Assembly (NCBI GenBank): GCA_963838205.1
Contig: CAWIQF010000007.1
Span: 1 to 64,000, forward strand
Reading direction: 5' to 3'
Length of the DNA: 64,000 nucleotides
Source of the DNA: CAIVVT01 sp963838205
GTDB taxonomy: Bacteria > Acidobacteriota > Terriglobia > Bryobacterales > Bryobacteraceae
The position numbers were made by a program, and so were the translations under genes. Numbering within the stretch: position 1 is the first letter of the stretch; every line of letters starts with the position of its first letter. The notes beneath the pieces are model-generated. The model searched no databases and was not told where the DNA came from. It worked only from the letters and a program-made list of their open reading frames with translations. Shown one piece after another: positions 35,645-44,445 of this stretch.

Positions 35645-37219
35645 TTACGCCATCGCACGCCATTGGGCGAAGAGGCCTTTCAGCCGGGTGTAAGCCTGTT
35701 TCGGCGTGCCGTCCTTGCGCAGCAACCCGCCCTGCGGGATGAAGGCCGGATCCTCAAAGTCCCACCAGCTCAGCGCGTCGATTTCGGGCTGGCTGTAGCA
35801 CAGGGTGTAGAACTGCTCCACCCAGTCGGCCTGAATCTGTTCGTTCCACGTGGTCCCGTGCCAGACATTCGGCGTGGGGAACTCTACCTCGTTCCCGGGC
35901 GCGGGCTCGTTGGAGGAAGGTAGTCCTTGCTCGGTAATGTGAATCGGCTTGCCGAATCGGTAGAACCGCTTTAGCAGCCGCTCGATCTCCAGCATGTCGC
36001 GGTTCAGTTCGTCGTAATAGGCCTGGATGCCGATGGCTTCGTAGGGCACACGCGCCGCTTCCACCGCCTCCAGGTACTCGTAGGGCGAACGCGCGCGACG
36101 CCCCAGCGGGCCCGAGTAACTGCGGCGGCGGACGACGTATTCGCCGCCGATGCAGCAGTTGTTGACCAGGCGGAAGGCGGTCGGGTCAGCCTCGCGGGCG
36201 GTCATGGCGCCCAGGCGGGTCATCTCGATGAGCTGCTCGGGATCGAGGTGCAGGTCGTTGGCCCAGTCGTGCGCTTCGTTGATCACGTCCCAGGCGTGGA
36301 TGCGGGTGCGATAGCGGCCTACGCGCTCGAGGATGTAGCGCCGGCAGCTCTCCTTCTGCTGGTCGTATGACTTTGCTTTCAGAAACTCGGGCATCCCGGC
36401 CTGGTGCATCCAGATCAGCGGATGCCCCTTCAGCAGCAGCGAGCTTCCGGCCATCTTCGCGAGCAGCGAATCGACGATCGAGTTGTCGATCGAGCCTTCG
36501 ATCTTCTCGGCGGCCTTGCGGTAGAACGGCACGGTGGCGAAATTGAACAGCTCCGTGTAGCGGCGCGCATAATTCTCCGAACCGGCGAAGCCGAAGGCGT
36601 TGCAGCCGAACAGGAAGCCCTGCCGGACGCCGCGCCGCGCGATACGCTGCCGCGCCCGTTGCAGCGCCGCGTTCTCGCCGGCCCACATCGTCTCGGCGAG
36701 CGAGGCGTTGGCGAGGCGCACCTTGACATCCGGTTCGTGCGCAGCGGCGGCGGCCTGCAGGTGGAACTCGCCGCGCTCCAGGCGGCCCGTCACGGCGGCA
36801 TCGAAAACGATGCCCTCCTGGCGTCCGGCCTCGACATAGCGGCGCACGCAGGCCGCGCGGCTGCGGGCGAATTCGTGGTTCAGCAGCAGCTCGCCCTGAG
36901 CCGCGGCCGACGTGTAGAGCGGGCCGCCATTGTCGGCGAACAGATAGACCTGCCCGAACTCGCGCACGGGCAGCGTCATCACGATCTCGAACTTCCCGTC
37001 GGGCACGCCGATTTCGATGAGGCCGCCCGCACCCGCGCGCGGCAGCAGCTCGAACGGCCTGCCCGCGGCGTCGATCAGTAACAGCGATTTCACCAACTCC
37101 GCCGCCGCCGGCGCACCCGAGGCGTCGAAGACGCGCAAGCGCAAGCTCCGCTCCGCGGCCGCCGCGCCGTATGTCGCGAGCGCCGCCGCGCCCCCCAGGA
37201 ACTCTCTTCTGCCCAGCAT
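35645..37219 (-). CDS. Secreted GH10 endo-1,4-beta-xylanase
   Basis: 524 residues. The N-terminus MLGRREFLGGAAALATYGAA is a twin-arginine-type signal (RREFL). Residues about 25-165 form an accessory beta-rich domain, followed by the GH10 barrel with KGHPLIWMHQ, the acid/base Glu315 in AWDVINEAHDW and the nucleophile Glu430 in HITEQGLP. SWWDFEDPAF near the end is also typical of GH10 proteins. It cleaves xylan. Convergent with uxaC and divergent from the FAD oxidoreductase at 37480. Confidence 0.92.
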   Translation of the reverse strand: MLGRREFLGGAAALATYGAAAAERSLRLRVFDASGAPAAAELVKSLLLIDAAGRPFELLPRAGAGGLIEIGVPDGKFEIVMTLPVREFGQVYLFADNGGPLYTSAAAQGELLLNHEFARSRAACVRRYVEAGRQEGIVFDAAVTGRLERGEFHLQAAAAAHEPDVKVRLANASLAETMWAGENAALQRARQRIARRGVRQGFLFGCNAFGFAGSENYARRYTELFNFATVPFYRKAAEKIEGSIDNSIVDSLLAKMAGSSLLLKGHPLIWMHQAGMPEFLKAKSYDQQKESCRRYILERVGRYRTRIHAWDVINEAHDWANDLHLDPEQLIEMTRLGAMTAREADPTAFRLVNNCCIGGEYVVRRRSYSGPLGRRARSPYEYLEAVEAARVPYEAIGIQAYYDELNRDMLEIERLLKRFYRFGKPIHITEQGLPSSNEPAPGNEVEFPTPNVWHGTTWNEQIQADWVEQFYTLCYSQPEIDALSWWDFEDPAFIPQGGLLRKDGTPKQAYTRLKGLFAQWRAMA

Positions 37220-37479
37220 GATGCTCCTTTTCCACGTCCTGATTTGAAGCGGCCGGGACCGCGTCCATATGGTCCGGGATGGCGGCGGCCCCGGCTCGGC
37301 GTCCCCATTCTACAGCCCGGCACCCGCGGCAGCGTGGAGATGGCCGGGATCGTGCAGCCCCGCTTCTCCACATCCGCCTGGAGGACCGCATTCGTCCCCG
37401 CCGCGGGTGGTGGTATCGTATGGACACGGCCGCGGCCACCACGACGCGGGTGCCCGCGGAGGGAAGGAAGCGGGGCAGA
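37220..37479. promoter_or_regulatory. Divergent promoter region
   Basis: 260 bases between the divergent xylanase and oxidoreductase starts. It must hold both promoters. No clear operator or hairpin is seen. A GAAGGAAG ribosome-binding site ends just before 37480. Confidence 0.4.
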
Positions 37480-38811
37480 ATGAGTGAGCCTGACGTATTG
37501 ATCGTAGGGGCGGGACTGGCCGGGATCTGTTGTGCGCGAACGCTGCAGCGGCACGGAGTCGGGTTCAGGATCCTGGAAGCCTCCGACGGCATCGGCGGGC
37601 GGGTGCGCAGCGACCGGCAGGACGGCTTCATTCTGGACCGCGGATTTCAGGTCTTGCTGACGGCCTATCCCGAAGCGCTGGACCAACTGGATTACGAGGC
37701 GCTGGGGCTGCGGACGTTCCTGGCCGGCGCGATCATCCGCTACCACGGGCATTTCCTGCGGCTGAGCGACCCGGCGCGCGAGCCGGGGGCGATGCTGAAT
37801 AATCTCTTCTTGCCGGTGGGGTCGTTATTTGACAAATACCGGTTGTGGAGACTGCGCTACGACTTGGCGCACGTGAGTATTGAGGATTTGTTCGAGGCTC
37901 CGGAGACCACGACTCTGCAAGCGTTGCGGCAGCGCGGCTTTTCGGCGCGGATGATCGAGACGTTTCTCAAACCGCTGATCGGCGGCATGTTGCTCGACTC
38001 CAAGCTGACGGCCTCGTCGCGGCTGTTCCTATTGGCTTTCAAGATGTTGACCGAGGGCGATGCCGCGTTGCCCGCGGAAGGAATCGGCGCCATCCCGGCG
38101 CAACTGGCGAAGGATCTGCCGGAGGGTTCGGTTCAACTGAACACGCGGGTGCGGTCGGCGGGCCGGCGGGAGGTGGTGCTGGAGTCCGGCGAGACGCTGG
38201 CGGCGCGGGCGGTGGTGGTGGCCACGGAGGGCCCGGAGGCGGCGCGGTTGCTCGGTTGGGGTCACACCATCAACTCGCGCAGCGTCTCGGTGCTGTACTT
38301 TGCGGCCAAAGAGCCGCCGCTGGCGGAGCCGATGCTGGTGCTCAACGGCGGGAGCCGCGGGCCGGCCAACAACCTGTGCGTGCCCAACCTGGTTCAGCCC
38401 AGCTATGCCCCGCCGGGAGAGTGGCTGGTCTCGGCCACCGTGCTGGGCTGGCCGACGAGCGACGACAAGATGCTGATCAACACGGTGCGGGTCCAACTAC
38501 GGCGCTGGTACGGGCTGGTGGCGCAGGAGTGGCGGCTGTTGCGGCTGTACCGGATCCAACACGCCCATCCGGTGGTTTATCCGCTGGATTGGCAGCAGGC
38601 GCCACGGCTGGAGGCGGGGTTGTACTGCTGCGGCGACCACCGCGCCACGCCGTCGTTCCAGGGGGCGATGGAGTCCGGGCGGCTGGCGGCGGAGGCGCTG
38701 CTGGGCGAGCTAGGCATCGAGGTCCAGCCGAGCGCTTCGGAACCGGCCAACTCGGCGCACCGGCGAAGCCGCCCCGGGCCGCCGCCGGTGGCCGAAGAAG
38801 AAGACGAGTGA
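37480..38811 (+). CDS. FAD-dependent amine-oxidase-like oxidoreductase
   Basis: 443 residues from the ATG at 37480, which follows a strong purine-rich ribosome-binding site. The N-terminal dinucleotide-binding VLIVGAGLAGICCARTL and GIGGRVRSD (GGRxxS/T) motifs and the C-terminal FAD-contact GDHRATPSFQGAMESGRLAAE place it among the flavin amine oxidase / protoporphyrinogen oxidase / carotenoid desaturase-like proteins. Substrate unknown. The last 25 residues are a low-complexity tail rich in Pro and Glu. It is monocistronic; a dispersed repeat follows. Confidence 0.88.
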   Translation: MSEPDVLIVGAGLAGICCARTLQRHGVGFRILEASDGIGGRVRSDRQDGFILDRGFQVLLTAYPEALDQLDYEALGLRTFLAGAIIRYHGHFLRLSDPAREPGAMLNNLFLPVGSLFDKYRLWRLRYDLAHVSIEDLFEAPETTTLQALRQRGFSARMIETFLKPLIGGMLLDSKLTASSRLFLLAFKMLTEGDAALPAEGIGAIPAQLAKDLPEGSVQLNTRVRSAGRREVVLESGETLAARAVVVATEGPEAARLLGWGHTINSRSVSVLYFAAKEPPLAEPMLVLNGGSRGPANNLCVPNLVQPSYAPPGEWLVSATVLGWPTSDDKMLINTVRVQLRRWYGLVAQEWRLLRLYRIQHAHPVVYPLDWQQAPRLEAGLYCCGDHRATPSFQGAMESGRLAAEALLGELGIEVQPSASEPANSAHRRSRPGPPPVAEEEDE

Positions 38812-38935
38812 TCCGCATTCCAAGCGGAGCGGGCGCGGAGCCAATCCGCGCACAACCGCTCCCGCACGGCCGCGGCTGAAATCGTTACGGAACTGCGTGC
38901 GCCAGCGAGCGGTTTGGCACGCCGGTTTCTGCAAC
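38812..38935. repeat. Dispersed intergenic repeat (38853-38916)
   Basis: AACCGCTCCCGCACGG at 38853-38868 matches AACCGCTCCCTAACGG at 41755-41770. The adjoining 38865-38916 matches 5815-5868. The three sites lie between unrelated genes, so this is a dispersed repeat family and not gene remnants. Confidence 0.6.
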
Positions 38936-40204
38936 TCAGAACTCGGAAGCAGGATTCGGAGGTGGCAACGGCGCGTCTGCATTTCCACCTGCGCTTCCGC
39001 CTGCACTTCCGCCTGCACTTCCACCTGCGCTTCCGCCTGCACTTCCGCCTGCGCTTCCACCAGCCCGGCCACTTTGCCAGGCCGCTAGCATGGCCAGAAT
39101 CAGGATGGGCCAGGAGCCGAGGGCGGGACGGGAGAAGGGGTAATCGACCAGGGCGTGGAGGAACACGGCGATGACGCCCAGGCCCCAGACGGAGGAGATG
39201 GCGGGACGCAGGCACCAGATAAAAAGGGTGGCGAGGACGAGGCCGAAGGGCAGACCGCCTTCGGCGGCCCATTGGAGCCAGTCGTTGTGGGCCTGATTGG
39301 CGAAGGCGCCGATATCGACGAGGGCGTAGCGCGGATAGACCGAGGGCCAGGCGCCGAGACCGACGCCGAACCAGGGGTGGGCGGCGATCATGTGGAGTGT
39401 CGAGAGGTCGAGCTGGAGGCGGACCTGCATTGGATCGGGAGCCCAGAAGCGGTTCCAAACGCGCTCATAGCCGACCACCACGGTGAAGAGGGCGAGCAAG
39501 GCGGCGATGCGGAAAACGGTTCCGCCGATCTGACGGGCGTTGACGCCGCCGCGGATCCACACGATCGCGATGACGGCGACGAACTCGGCCGTGGCCAGCA
39601 CGGTGCCGGCGCGGGAGGCCGAGGCGATGACGGAGGCGTACAGGGTGGCAGCCATCGCGCAGTAGAGCAGGGAAGAGCGTCCGCGGCGCAGGGCTTCGTA
39701 GATGGCGATGGGGAGGACCGCTTCCACAAAGGCGGCGTAGTGGTTGCGGGACAGGATGGGTCCCATCACATTGTCGGTATAGCCGGAAGGGAAGAGCCAA
39801 AAGACTTTGCCGCCGGAGGTGAAGGTCTGGACGGTGGCCAGGATCGACACCAGGAAGGCGAACCACAGCATGGCGGCGCGGAACCAGCGGCGCACGCGCG
39901 TCTCGCGGAAGAGGAGGAAGGCGCTGAGAAAGACGGCCAGAAAGGTGGTCCAGCGGAGGATCGCCAACTGCGTGTCAAAAACATAGGCGGTGCGCCCGGT
40001 GAGCCACTGGAACAGGCCCCAGGCGACCGCGAAGGACAAAGGCAGGAGCGGATATGCAAATGGGAACGGGGCCTTGCGGGCGCGGTAAAGCGCAGCCGCC
40101 GCGACGGCGAAGGCCCCCACCTGAAAGACCGTGACCGGCCAATCAGCGCCAACCCAAAGGGTCAGGACGGCAAAGAAAAAGAGCGCCGCCAGAATAACGG
40201 GCAT
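38936..40204 (-). CDS. O-antigen ligase-like membrane protein with Gly-Ser-Ala-Gly tail
   Basis: 422 residues with about ten hydrophobic segments. It carries the O-antigen ligase/polymerase (Wzy_C) pattern: the periplasmic loop with LSRNHYAAFVEAVLPI and the segment HMIAAHPWFGVGLGAWPSVY, followed by NQAHNDWLQWAAEGGLPFGL. These proteins transfer or polymerise glycans on the periplasmic side. The C-terminus ends in six tandem four-residue repeats (Gly-Ser-Ala-Gly) encoded by a 12-bp repeat at 38987-39058, which is outside the membrane domain. It is followed 39 bases upstream by the FecR-domain gene on the same strand. Confidence 0.88.
   Translation of the reverse strand: MPVILAALFFFAVLTLWVGADWPVTVFQVGAFAVAAAALYRARKAPFPFAYPLLPLSFAVAWGLFQWLTGRTAYVFDTQLAILRWTTFLAVFLSAFLLFRETRVRRWFRAAMLWFAFLVSILATVQTFTSGGKVFWLFPSGYTDNVMGPILSRNHYAAFVEAVLPIAIYEALRRGRSSLLYCAMAATLYASVIASASRAGTVLATAEFVAVIAIVWIRGGVNARQIGGTVFRIAALLALFTVVVGYERVWNRFWAPDPMQVRLQLDLSTLHMIAAHPWFGVGLGAWPSVYPRYALVDIGAFANQAHNDWLQWAAEGGLPFGLVLATLFIWCLRPAISSVWGLGVIAVFLHALVDYPFSRPALGSWPILILAMLAAWQSGRAGGSAGGSAGGSAGGSAGGSAGGSAGGNADAPLPPPNPASEF
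38987..39058 (-). repeat. Six tandem 12-bp repeats in the O-antigen ligase-like gene
   Basis: Six consecutive 12-base units (ACCTGCGCTTCC with A/G variants at positions 1 and 7 on the plus strand) encode repeated Gly-Ser-Ala-Gly on the minus strand. Because 12 is a multiple of 3, slippage would change tail length without breaking the frame. Confidence 0.95.
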
Positions 40205-40243
40205 GCGAGAGTCCAGAGGAACATTCTCGCAATTCTGGGCGGA

Positions 40244-41122
40244 CTACGGAGCGCTGATCGACCGGACTGAGGTGAATTCGCCGACCGAATAGAGGCTGAC
40301 CAAGGTCAAGGTGACCGCGACACCGCCGATCACTGCGGCGAGAGCCGCCGGCGCAAGGTGGCCGCCCGCGCCGGCAGCCGCGGCAGTCGCGGCAGCCGCA
40401 CTACGGACCACCTCGATGGTAACCACCTGGACCACCTCGGAGGCTCCGGACGCGGGGGTCTCGCCGGGAATCATGGAGCCGCTGAAGGTGACCGTCTTGC
40501 CGGCATAGCGGGCCAGATTGTCGCCCCGCAGTTCGACCTTGACGCCGGTGGTCGAGTCGGTGAGGAAATACAACCCGCCGTCCGTCTGAACGACGCCGGT
40601 GAGCTTCACAGCACCCGCGGCCGCGGCAGTTTGCCCACCAGATGCTCCGGTATCAAAGGCCAAAGCCATGTGCGGATTGAGACTGGCAATGAGCAGGCCG
40701 GAGGCAGTGCGCACTTCGGCGGAGCCGCCCTCTGTGGCGACGACGACCTGGCCCTGGCCGGTCTTTTCAACCTGCACGAGGCCATCGCCGGCCGAGGGAG
40801 CGATCCGCAAGCTGGCGGCCTCCACTCGCAGGTGCTGAGCGTGCGCCACAATGCCGGACCCCTTCTCGATGACCGCGTGGTCGCGATACACCTTGGCCCT
40901 GGAATCGGGCAGAAGCGTCACCTGAGCGCCGGAGATCCGGAGCACGGAGCGGGCGGAGGCGGTTTCAATCACGGTGCCATCGAAGAGCGTGCTGTTGCCT
41001 TGGATGGCGGAACCGTCAACGCGGAATTCGCCGCTGGAGTTAGCAACTCCAATCGACGGCGGAACCGCAACCAGCGCAAACAAAAAGCCGCCGGCTATCA
41101 GGAGAACGAACGCTTTAAACAT
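40244..41122 (-). CDS. FecR-domain protein
   Basis: 292 residues from the ATG at 41122, which begins a hydrophobic signal (MFKAFVLLIAGGFLFALVAV). The FecR-like region (about 30-150: SGEFRVDGSAIQGNSTLFDGTVIET, in overlapping parts, and VTLLPDSRAKVYRDHAVIEKG) is a beta-rich periplasmic domain. A C-terminal hydrophobic helix (about 255-280) makes the protein membrane-anchored or bitopic. Not an iron-sensor operon here, as no sigma factor is adjacent. Such stand-alone FecR proteins often accompany envelope or polysaccharide genes, matching the neighbouring O-antigen-ligase-like gene. Confidence 0.85.
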   Translation of the reverse strand: MFKAFVLLIAGGFLFALVAVPPSIGVANSSGEFRVDGSAIQGNSTLFDGTVIETASARSVLRISGAQVTLLPDSRAKVYRDHAVIEKGSGIVAHAQHLRVEAASLRIAPSAGDGLVQVEKTGQGQVVVATEGGSAEVRTASGLLIASLNPHMALAFDTGASGGQTAAAAGAVKLTGVVQTDGGLYFLTDSTTGVKVELRGDNLARYAGKTVTFSGSMIPGETPASGASEVVQVVTIEVVRSAAAATAAAAGAGGHLAPAALAAVIGGVAVTLTLVSLYSVGEFTSVRSISAP

Positions 41123-42049
41123 TGTGATCCTCCACGCACTCTGACCCACTGGTAGAATACTTCTTTTAGCGACTCGAAGCAAGGATTGCGGAGTAGTTCG
41201 AGCGAATTAGAATCGATGTAACTGAAGAGTTTGAGTCAGGGGTTATTAATGGTTAAGAAATCGGATGACAATTGTATGGCATTGTTTGCTGAGGGGTTTT
41301 TTCTTGAATCCGGAGTGAATCCCCCGGGTTCTCAAGAGACGAAGAGCAAAGGGTTTGACGACTCGAGGGGAGAACGGTTCTGGGGCGCTCTGGCGAGAGC
41401 GTAGCGCAATCGTAGGACAAATAGGATCGGCGTCTTTTTCGAAGAGGGCGTCCCGAAAGAGGGAGAAACCGGTACCCGCCGAGGCGCCAACCGGGGGGCG
41501 GCAGAGAGGCGAGTGCGCAGCCACGCGCGGCCGGAGGTAGGCGAGGTCGAAAGGAGTGTGGGATTTGTGATCAAAGGATGAGAACAAATCCCTGGAGGAT
41601 GGCACTGTATTCAATACGAGACGATTTTCCAGCAGGTGCGAGCGGGGACGAGGAGCGTCGCCGTAACTAGTGTCCTGTCGCCGAGAAATCGTTACCATGA
41701 GCCAAGCCGCTTGCTGCCGCGCGCGGCTCAGCGGCGGTCGGGGAACGCGGTAAGAACCGCTCCCTAACGGTCGCGGCTCAGTAACGGCAGTCGCGGCTCA
41801 GTAACACTAGTCGCGGCTCGGGAACGCTAGTCTCCGCGACGGGCCACTAGCGCAACAGACGCTCGATGGGGCGACTGGGGACGGCGCGGCGGAGGCTGTC
41901 CGGGGTGGTTTACGAAGAGGGGAGAAGACGAATCACGGCGCCTGCCGAAGGGTGGTTGCGGCCGAAGGCGGCAGCGCAGGGCGGAGGTGGAAAGCGGGGC
42001 GTGGTGGCGGCGTGCGATGGAGCGTAGAATTGTAGTCCAAACCGGCAGA
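41123..42049. other. Long intergenic region, repeats and a possible element remnant
   Basis: 927 bases without a convincing gene. Near the fecR start it is AT-richer and should hold that promoter. Bases 41249-41698 are bounded by an imperfect inverted repeat (ATGGTTAAGAAATC on the left against ATGGTAACGATTTC on the right strand) and may be an element remnant. A minus-strand frame inside it (41698-41246) has no recognisable protein. Further right, 41755-41849 holds a dispersed repeat and a 20-bp tandem repeat. Confidence 0.5.
41755..41849. repeat. 20-bp tandem repeat next to a dispersed repeat
   Basis: GTCGCGGCTCAGTAACGGCA at 41770 is repeated with an exact 20-base period at 41790, 41810 and, degenerately, 41830. 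AACCGCTCCCTAACGG at 41755 matches 38853-38868. It is non-coding. Confidence 0.8.
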
Positions 42050-43144
42050 ATGAACTACTACGACGAGCTGGGCGTGGGTTGCGATTGCAGCACCGAGGAG
42101 CTGCACCGGGCATACAAGACGCTGGCCCGGCTGATGCATCCAGACGGTCAGGTGGATGAGAAGCTGCGGGCCATGGCCGAGCGCCAGATGACGCGCTTGA
42201 ACGAGATTCTGGCCACGCTGACCGACGCCGACAGACGCCGCGAATACGATCAAAAGCTGGCCGCCGAGGAACGGCCGGTGAGCGAGATCGTAGTGCTCCC
42301 GAGGCCCGTGAGACCGAGGTTCACGCGGCGGCCGGAGATGCGGGCGGGGTGGAAGCGAGTAGTGCTGAAGCAGCGGTATTTGCTGCTGCTGCTATGCGGA
42401 CTGCTGGTGGCGTGCGTCGGAATCTGGCGCTATATCGAGGACGAGCTGGTGCTGACGGAGAGTGGGCCGCGGACGATTCCGGAAGCGGTCGCAGCGGACA
42501 CACCCGCGGCTCCGGCGCGGCCAGGGCCGCAGGGCGACGAACGGGGTTCGTTAAGAAGAGTGGCGCCGGCCCATGCTGCATCGGCCGCGCGCGTCGAGGA
42601 GAGCACGGCAACGCCGGCTGGTGACGGCGCGGAGAACGAAACAGCGCAGCGTTTGGAAGGGGCGGCCAGTGCGCCGTCCGGGGCGGAGACTGCGGCGGCT
42701 GCCATTCCGGACAAGATGGAAGCGCCGGCATCGATCAGCGGGGCCGTCCAGACGGGGGCGGCTGGCCGCGAGCCATCATTTGCCGGAAACTGGTTCTATT
42801 CTCCCGAGTTCGGAGAAAAGGCCGATGCCGGCTCGTATCCAGCCCAGTATATTGAATTCATTCTGGTGGAAGACAATGGGAATCTCGTTGGGAATTATCG
42901 TGCCAAATATAGAGTGCCCGACAAGGCAATTCTTCCTGAAGTTCTATTTCACGCCCGAGGCAAGCCAGACGGCAAGAAAGCGACTAGAATGAGCTGGTCA
43001 TCCAAGGACGGAGCCAGGGGGACAGTGGATCTCACATTGCGCTCCGCTAATCTGATGAGAGTGGTGTGGTGGACTTCGGAGTTCGGCAGCCGGGCGGCAT
43101 TGGCCTCGGGGGAAGCCTGGTTAATCCGGCAACGGGAACGATGA
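42050..43144 (+). CDS. Membrane-anchored J-domain protein
   Basis: 364 residues from the ATG at 42050. The N-terminal J domain (1-70) includes NYYDELGVGCDCSTEELHRA and the HPD motif in LMHPDGQ, needed to stimulate Hsp70 ATPase. A transmembrane helix (about 107-125, YLLLLLCGLLVACVGIW) is followed by a low-complexity Ala/Pro/Glu region and a C-terminal beta-rich domain (about 240-360, GNWFYSPEFGEK). The J domain would face the cytoplasm and the C-terminus the periplasm. The stop overlaps the TPR gene start by 4 bases (ATGA). Function of the periplasmic domain unknown. Confidence 0.87.
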   Translation: MNYYDELGVGCDCSTEELHRAYKTLARLMHPDGQVDEKLRAMAERQMTRLNEILATLTDADRRREYDQKLAAEERPVSEIVVLPRPVRPRFTRRPEMRAGWKRVVLKQRYLLLLLCGLLVACVGIWRYIEDELVLTESGPRTIPEAVAADTPAAPARPGPQGDERGSLRRVAPAHAASAARVEESTATPAGDGAENETAQRLEGAASAPSGAETAAAAIPDKMEAPASISGAVQTGAAGREPSFAGNWFYSPEFGEKADAGSYPAQYIEFILVEDNGNLVGNYRAKYRVPDKAILPEVLFHARGKPDGKKATRMSWSSKDGARGTVDLTLRSANLMRVVWWTSEFGSRAALASGEAWLIRQRER

Positions 43145-44445
43145 CGGGCAGACGCGCAGCAGGATTCGTGGCGCAGGCGGCGTGGCTGGCCGCGTTCGCG
43201 GCCGCGGCGGTGTGGTCGGTAAAGGTGGGAGTGGCGGACGGATGGGCGGGGCTGGAGACGGCGGCCGGAACGGAGCAGGCCATCGCGTGGATGCCGCAGC
43301 GGGCCGAGTATCACGTCCGGCTGGCGTTGCTGTTATCCGACACAGACGCGAGCAGATCGGAGGCGGAGCTGCGGCGCGCGGCGGCTCTCCAACCCACGGA
43401 CGCGCGGACGTGGATTGAACTGGGTCTGCGGCAAGAGGCGCGAGGCGAGTACGCCGAGGCTGAGCAAAGCTTGTTGCGCGCTTGGGAGGAAGACAAGCAG
43501 TATCTGCCGCGCTGGACGTTGACGAATTATTATTACCGGCGTGACGACACGGAGCGCTTTTGGGAGTGGGCCGCGTCGGCGGGGCGGATGACGCCCGGCG
43601 ACCCGATGCCGCTATTCCAACTGTGCGGCAGAGTGGTGGAAGACGGGGGCCTGATGGAGCGCCTGGCGGTCCGCGATCCGGATGTGCGCGCCGCCTATCT
43701 GGCGTATCTGGTGGGAAGGGGGCGGGTGGAGGTGGCCGGCAAGGCGACGGCCGGGGTGCTGGAGGCAAACCGGAGCGTGGACGTGCCGCTGCTGATGACG
43801 GCGTGCGACCGGATGGTGGAAGACGCGCGCCCGGGGCAGGCGCTTGCGATCTGGAATCAGCTTGCCGCCCACGGCAGGATCCCGTTTGGGACGTTGGATC
43901 CGGCACAGGGCAGGAGCCTGACCAACGGCGAGTTCGCGCTCGCTCCGACGTCGCGCGGCTTTGACTGGCGTCTACCGGATGTCGAGGGCGTCAGCAGTGC
44001 GCGCGAGGAGAACCGGCCGGGTCTGCGCCTGACCTTTTCGGGCCGGCAACCGGAGAGTTGCGAGGCACTCGTCCAGTACCTGCCGGTTTTGGAAAAGGAG
44101 AGCTTCGAACTCAGGTTCGTCTATCAAACTTCAGGCATACCGGCCGGGAGCGGTCTGAGCTGGCGCTTGACGGACGTGAATGGCGGAGGCAGCCTGGTCC
44201 TCGGGAAGGCGGGGGAGGACGGAAAGGCAGGGGGCGACGTGACGGGTCTTTCCGCGGACGTTGAGGCGCAAGGCAAACTGGCGTTTGTCGCGCCGGCGGG
44301 ATGCCGGTTCGTCCGTCTCGCGCTGACCTACCTGCGGGCTACGGGGACGACCCGCATCGAGGGGTATATCATTCTGCGGCGGATGGCACTGTCGCGCACG
44401 ACTCAGCTTCCGTCGGAGGCGGGCGGTCGTTCGCGGGTAACGTAG
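43141..44445 (+). CDS. TPR-repeat protein with a single membrane helix
   Basis: 434 residues. The ATG at 43141 overlaps the J-domain stop as ATGA. An N-terminal hydrophobic helix (about 9-27) is followed by TPR-like helical repeats (about 45-130: YHVRLALLLSDTDASRSEAEL, in part, and WIELGLRQEARGEYAEAEQSLLRA in adjacent pieces). The C-terminal half is beta-rich (LRLTFSGRQPES, GYIILRRMAL) and may be a carbohydrate-binding-like sandwich. It likely works with the J-domain protein, and similar TPR proteins accompany O-antigen ligase-type genes. Its 3' end overlaps the opposite-strand zinc-ribbon gene by 43 bases. Confidence 0.82.
   Translation: MTGRRAAGFVAQAAWLAAFAAAAVWSVKVGVADGWAGLETAAGTEQAIAWMPQRAEYHVRLALLLSDTDASRSEAELRRAAALQPTDARTWIELGLRQEARGEYAEAEQSLLRAWEEDKQYLPRWTLTNYYYRRDDTERFWEWAASAGRMTPGDPMPLFQLCGRVVEDGGLMERLAVRDPDVRAAYLAYLVGRGRVEVAGKATAGVLEANRSVDVPLLMTACDRMVEDARPGQALAIWNQLAAHGRIPFGTLDPAQGRSLTNGEFALAPTSRGFDWRLPDVEGVSSAREENRPGLRLTFSGRQPESCEALVQYLPVLEKESFELRFVYQTSGIPAGSGLSWRLTDVNGGGSLVLGKAGEDGKAGGDVTGLSADVEAQGKLAFVAPAGCRFVRLALTYLRATGTTRIEGYIILRRMALSRTTQLPSEAGGRSRVT

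Noticed and set aside
41246..41698. 150-codon minus-strand gene
   Set aside because: No family resemblance, no ribosome-binding site, and the coding composition is poor. Kept only as part of a possible element remnant.
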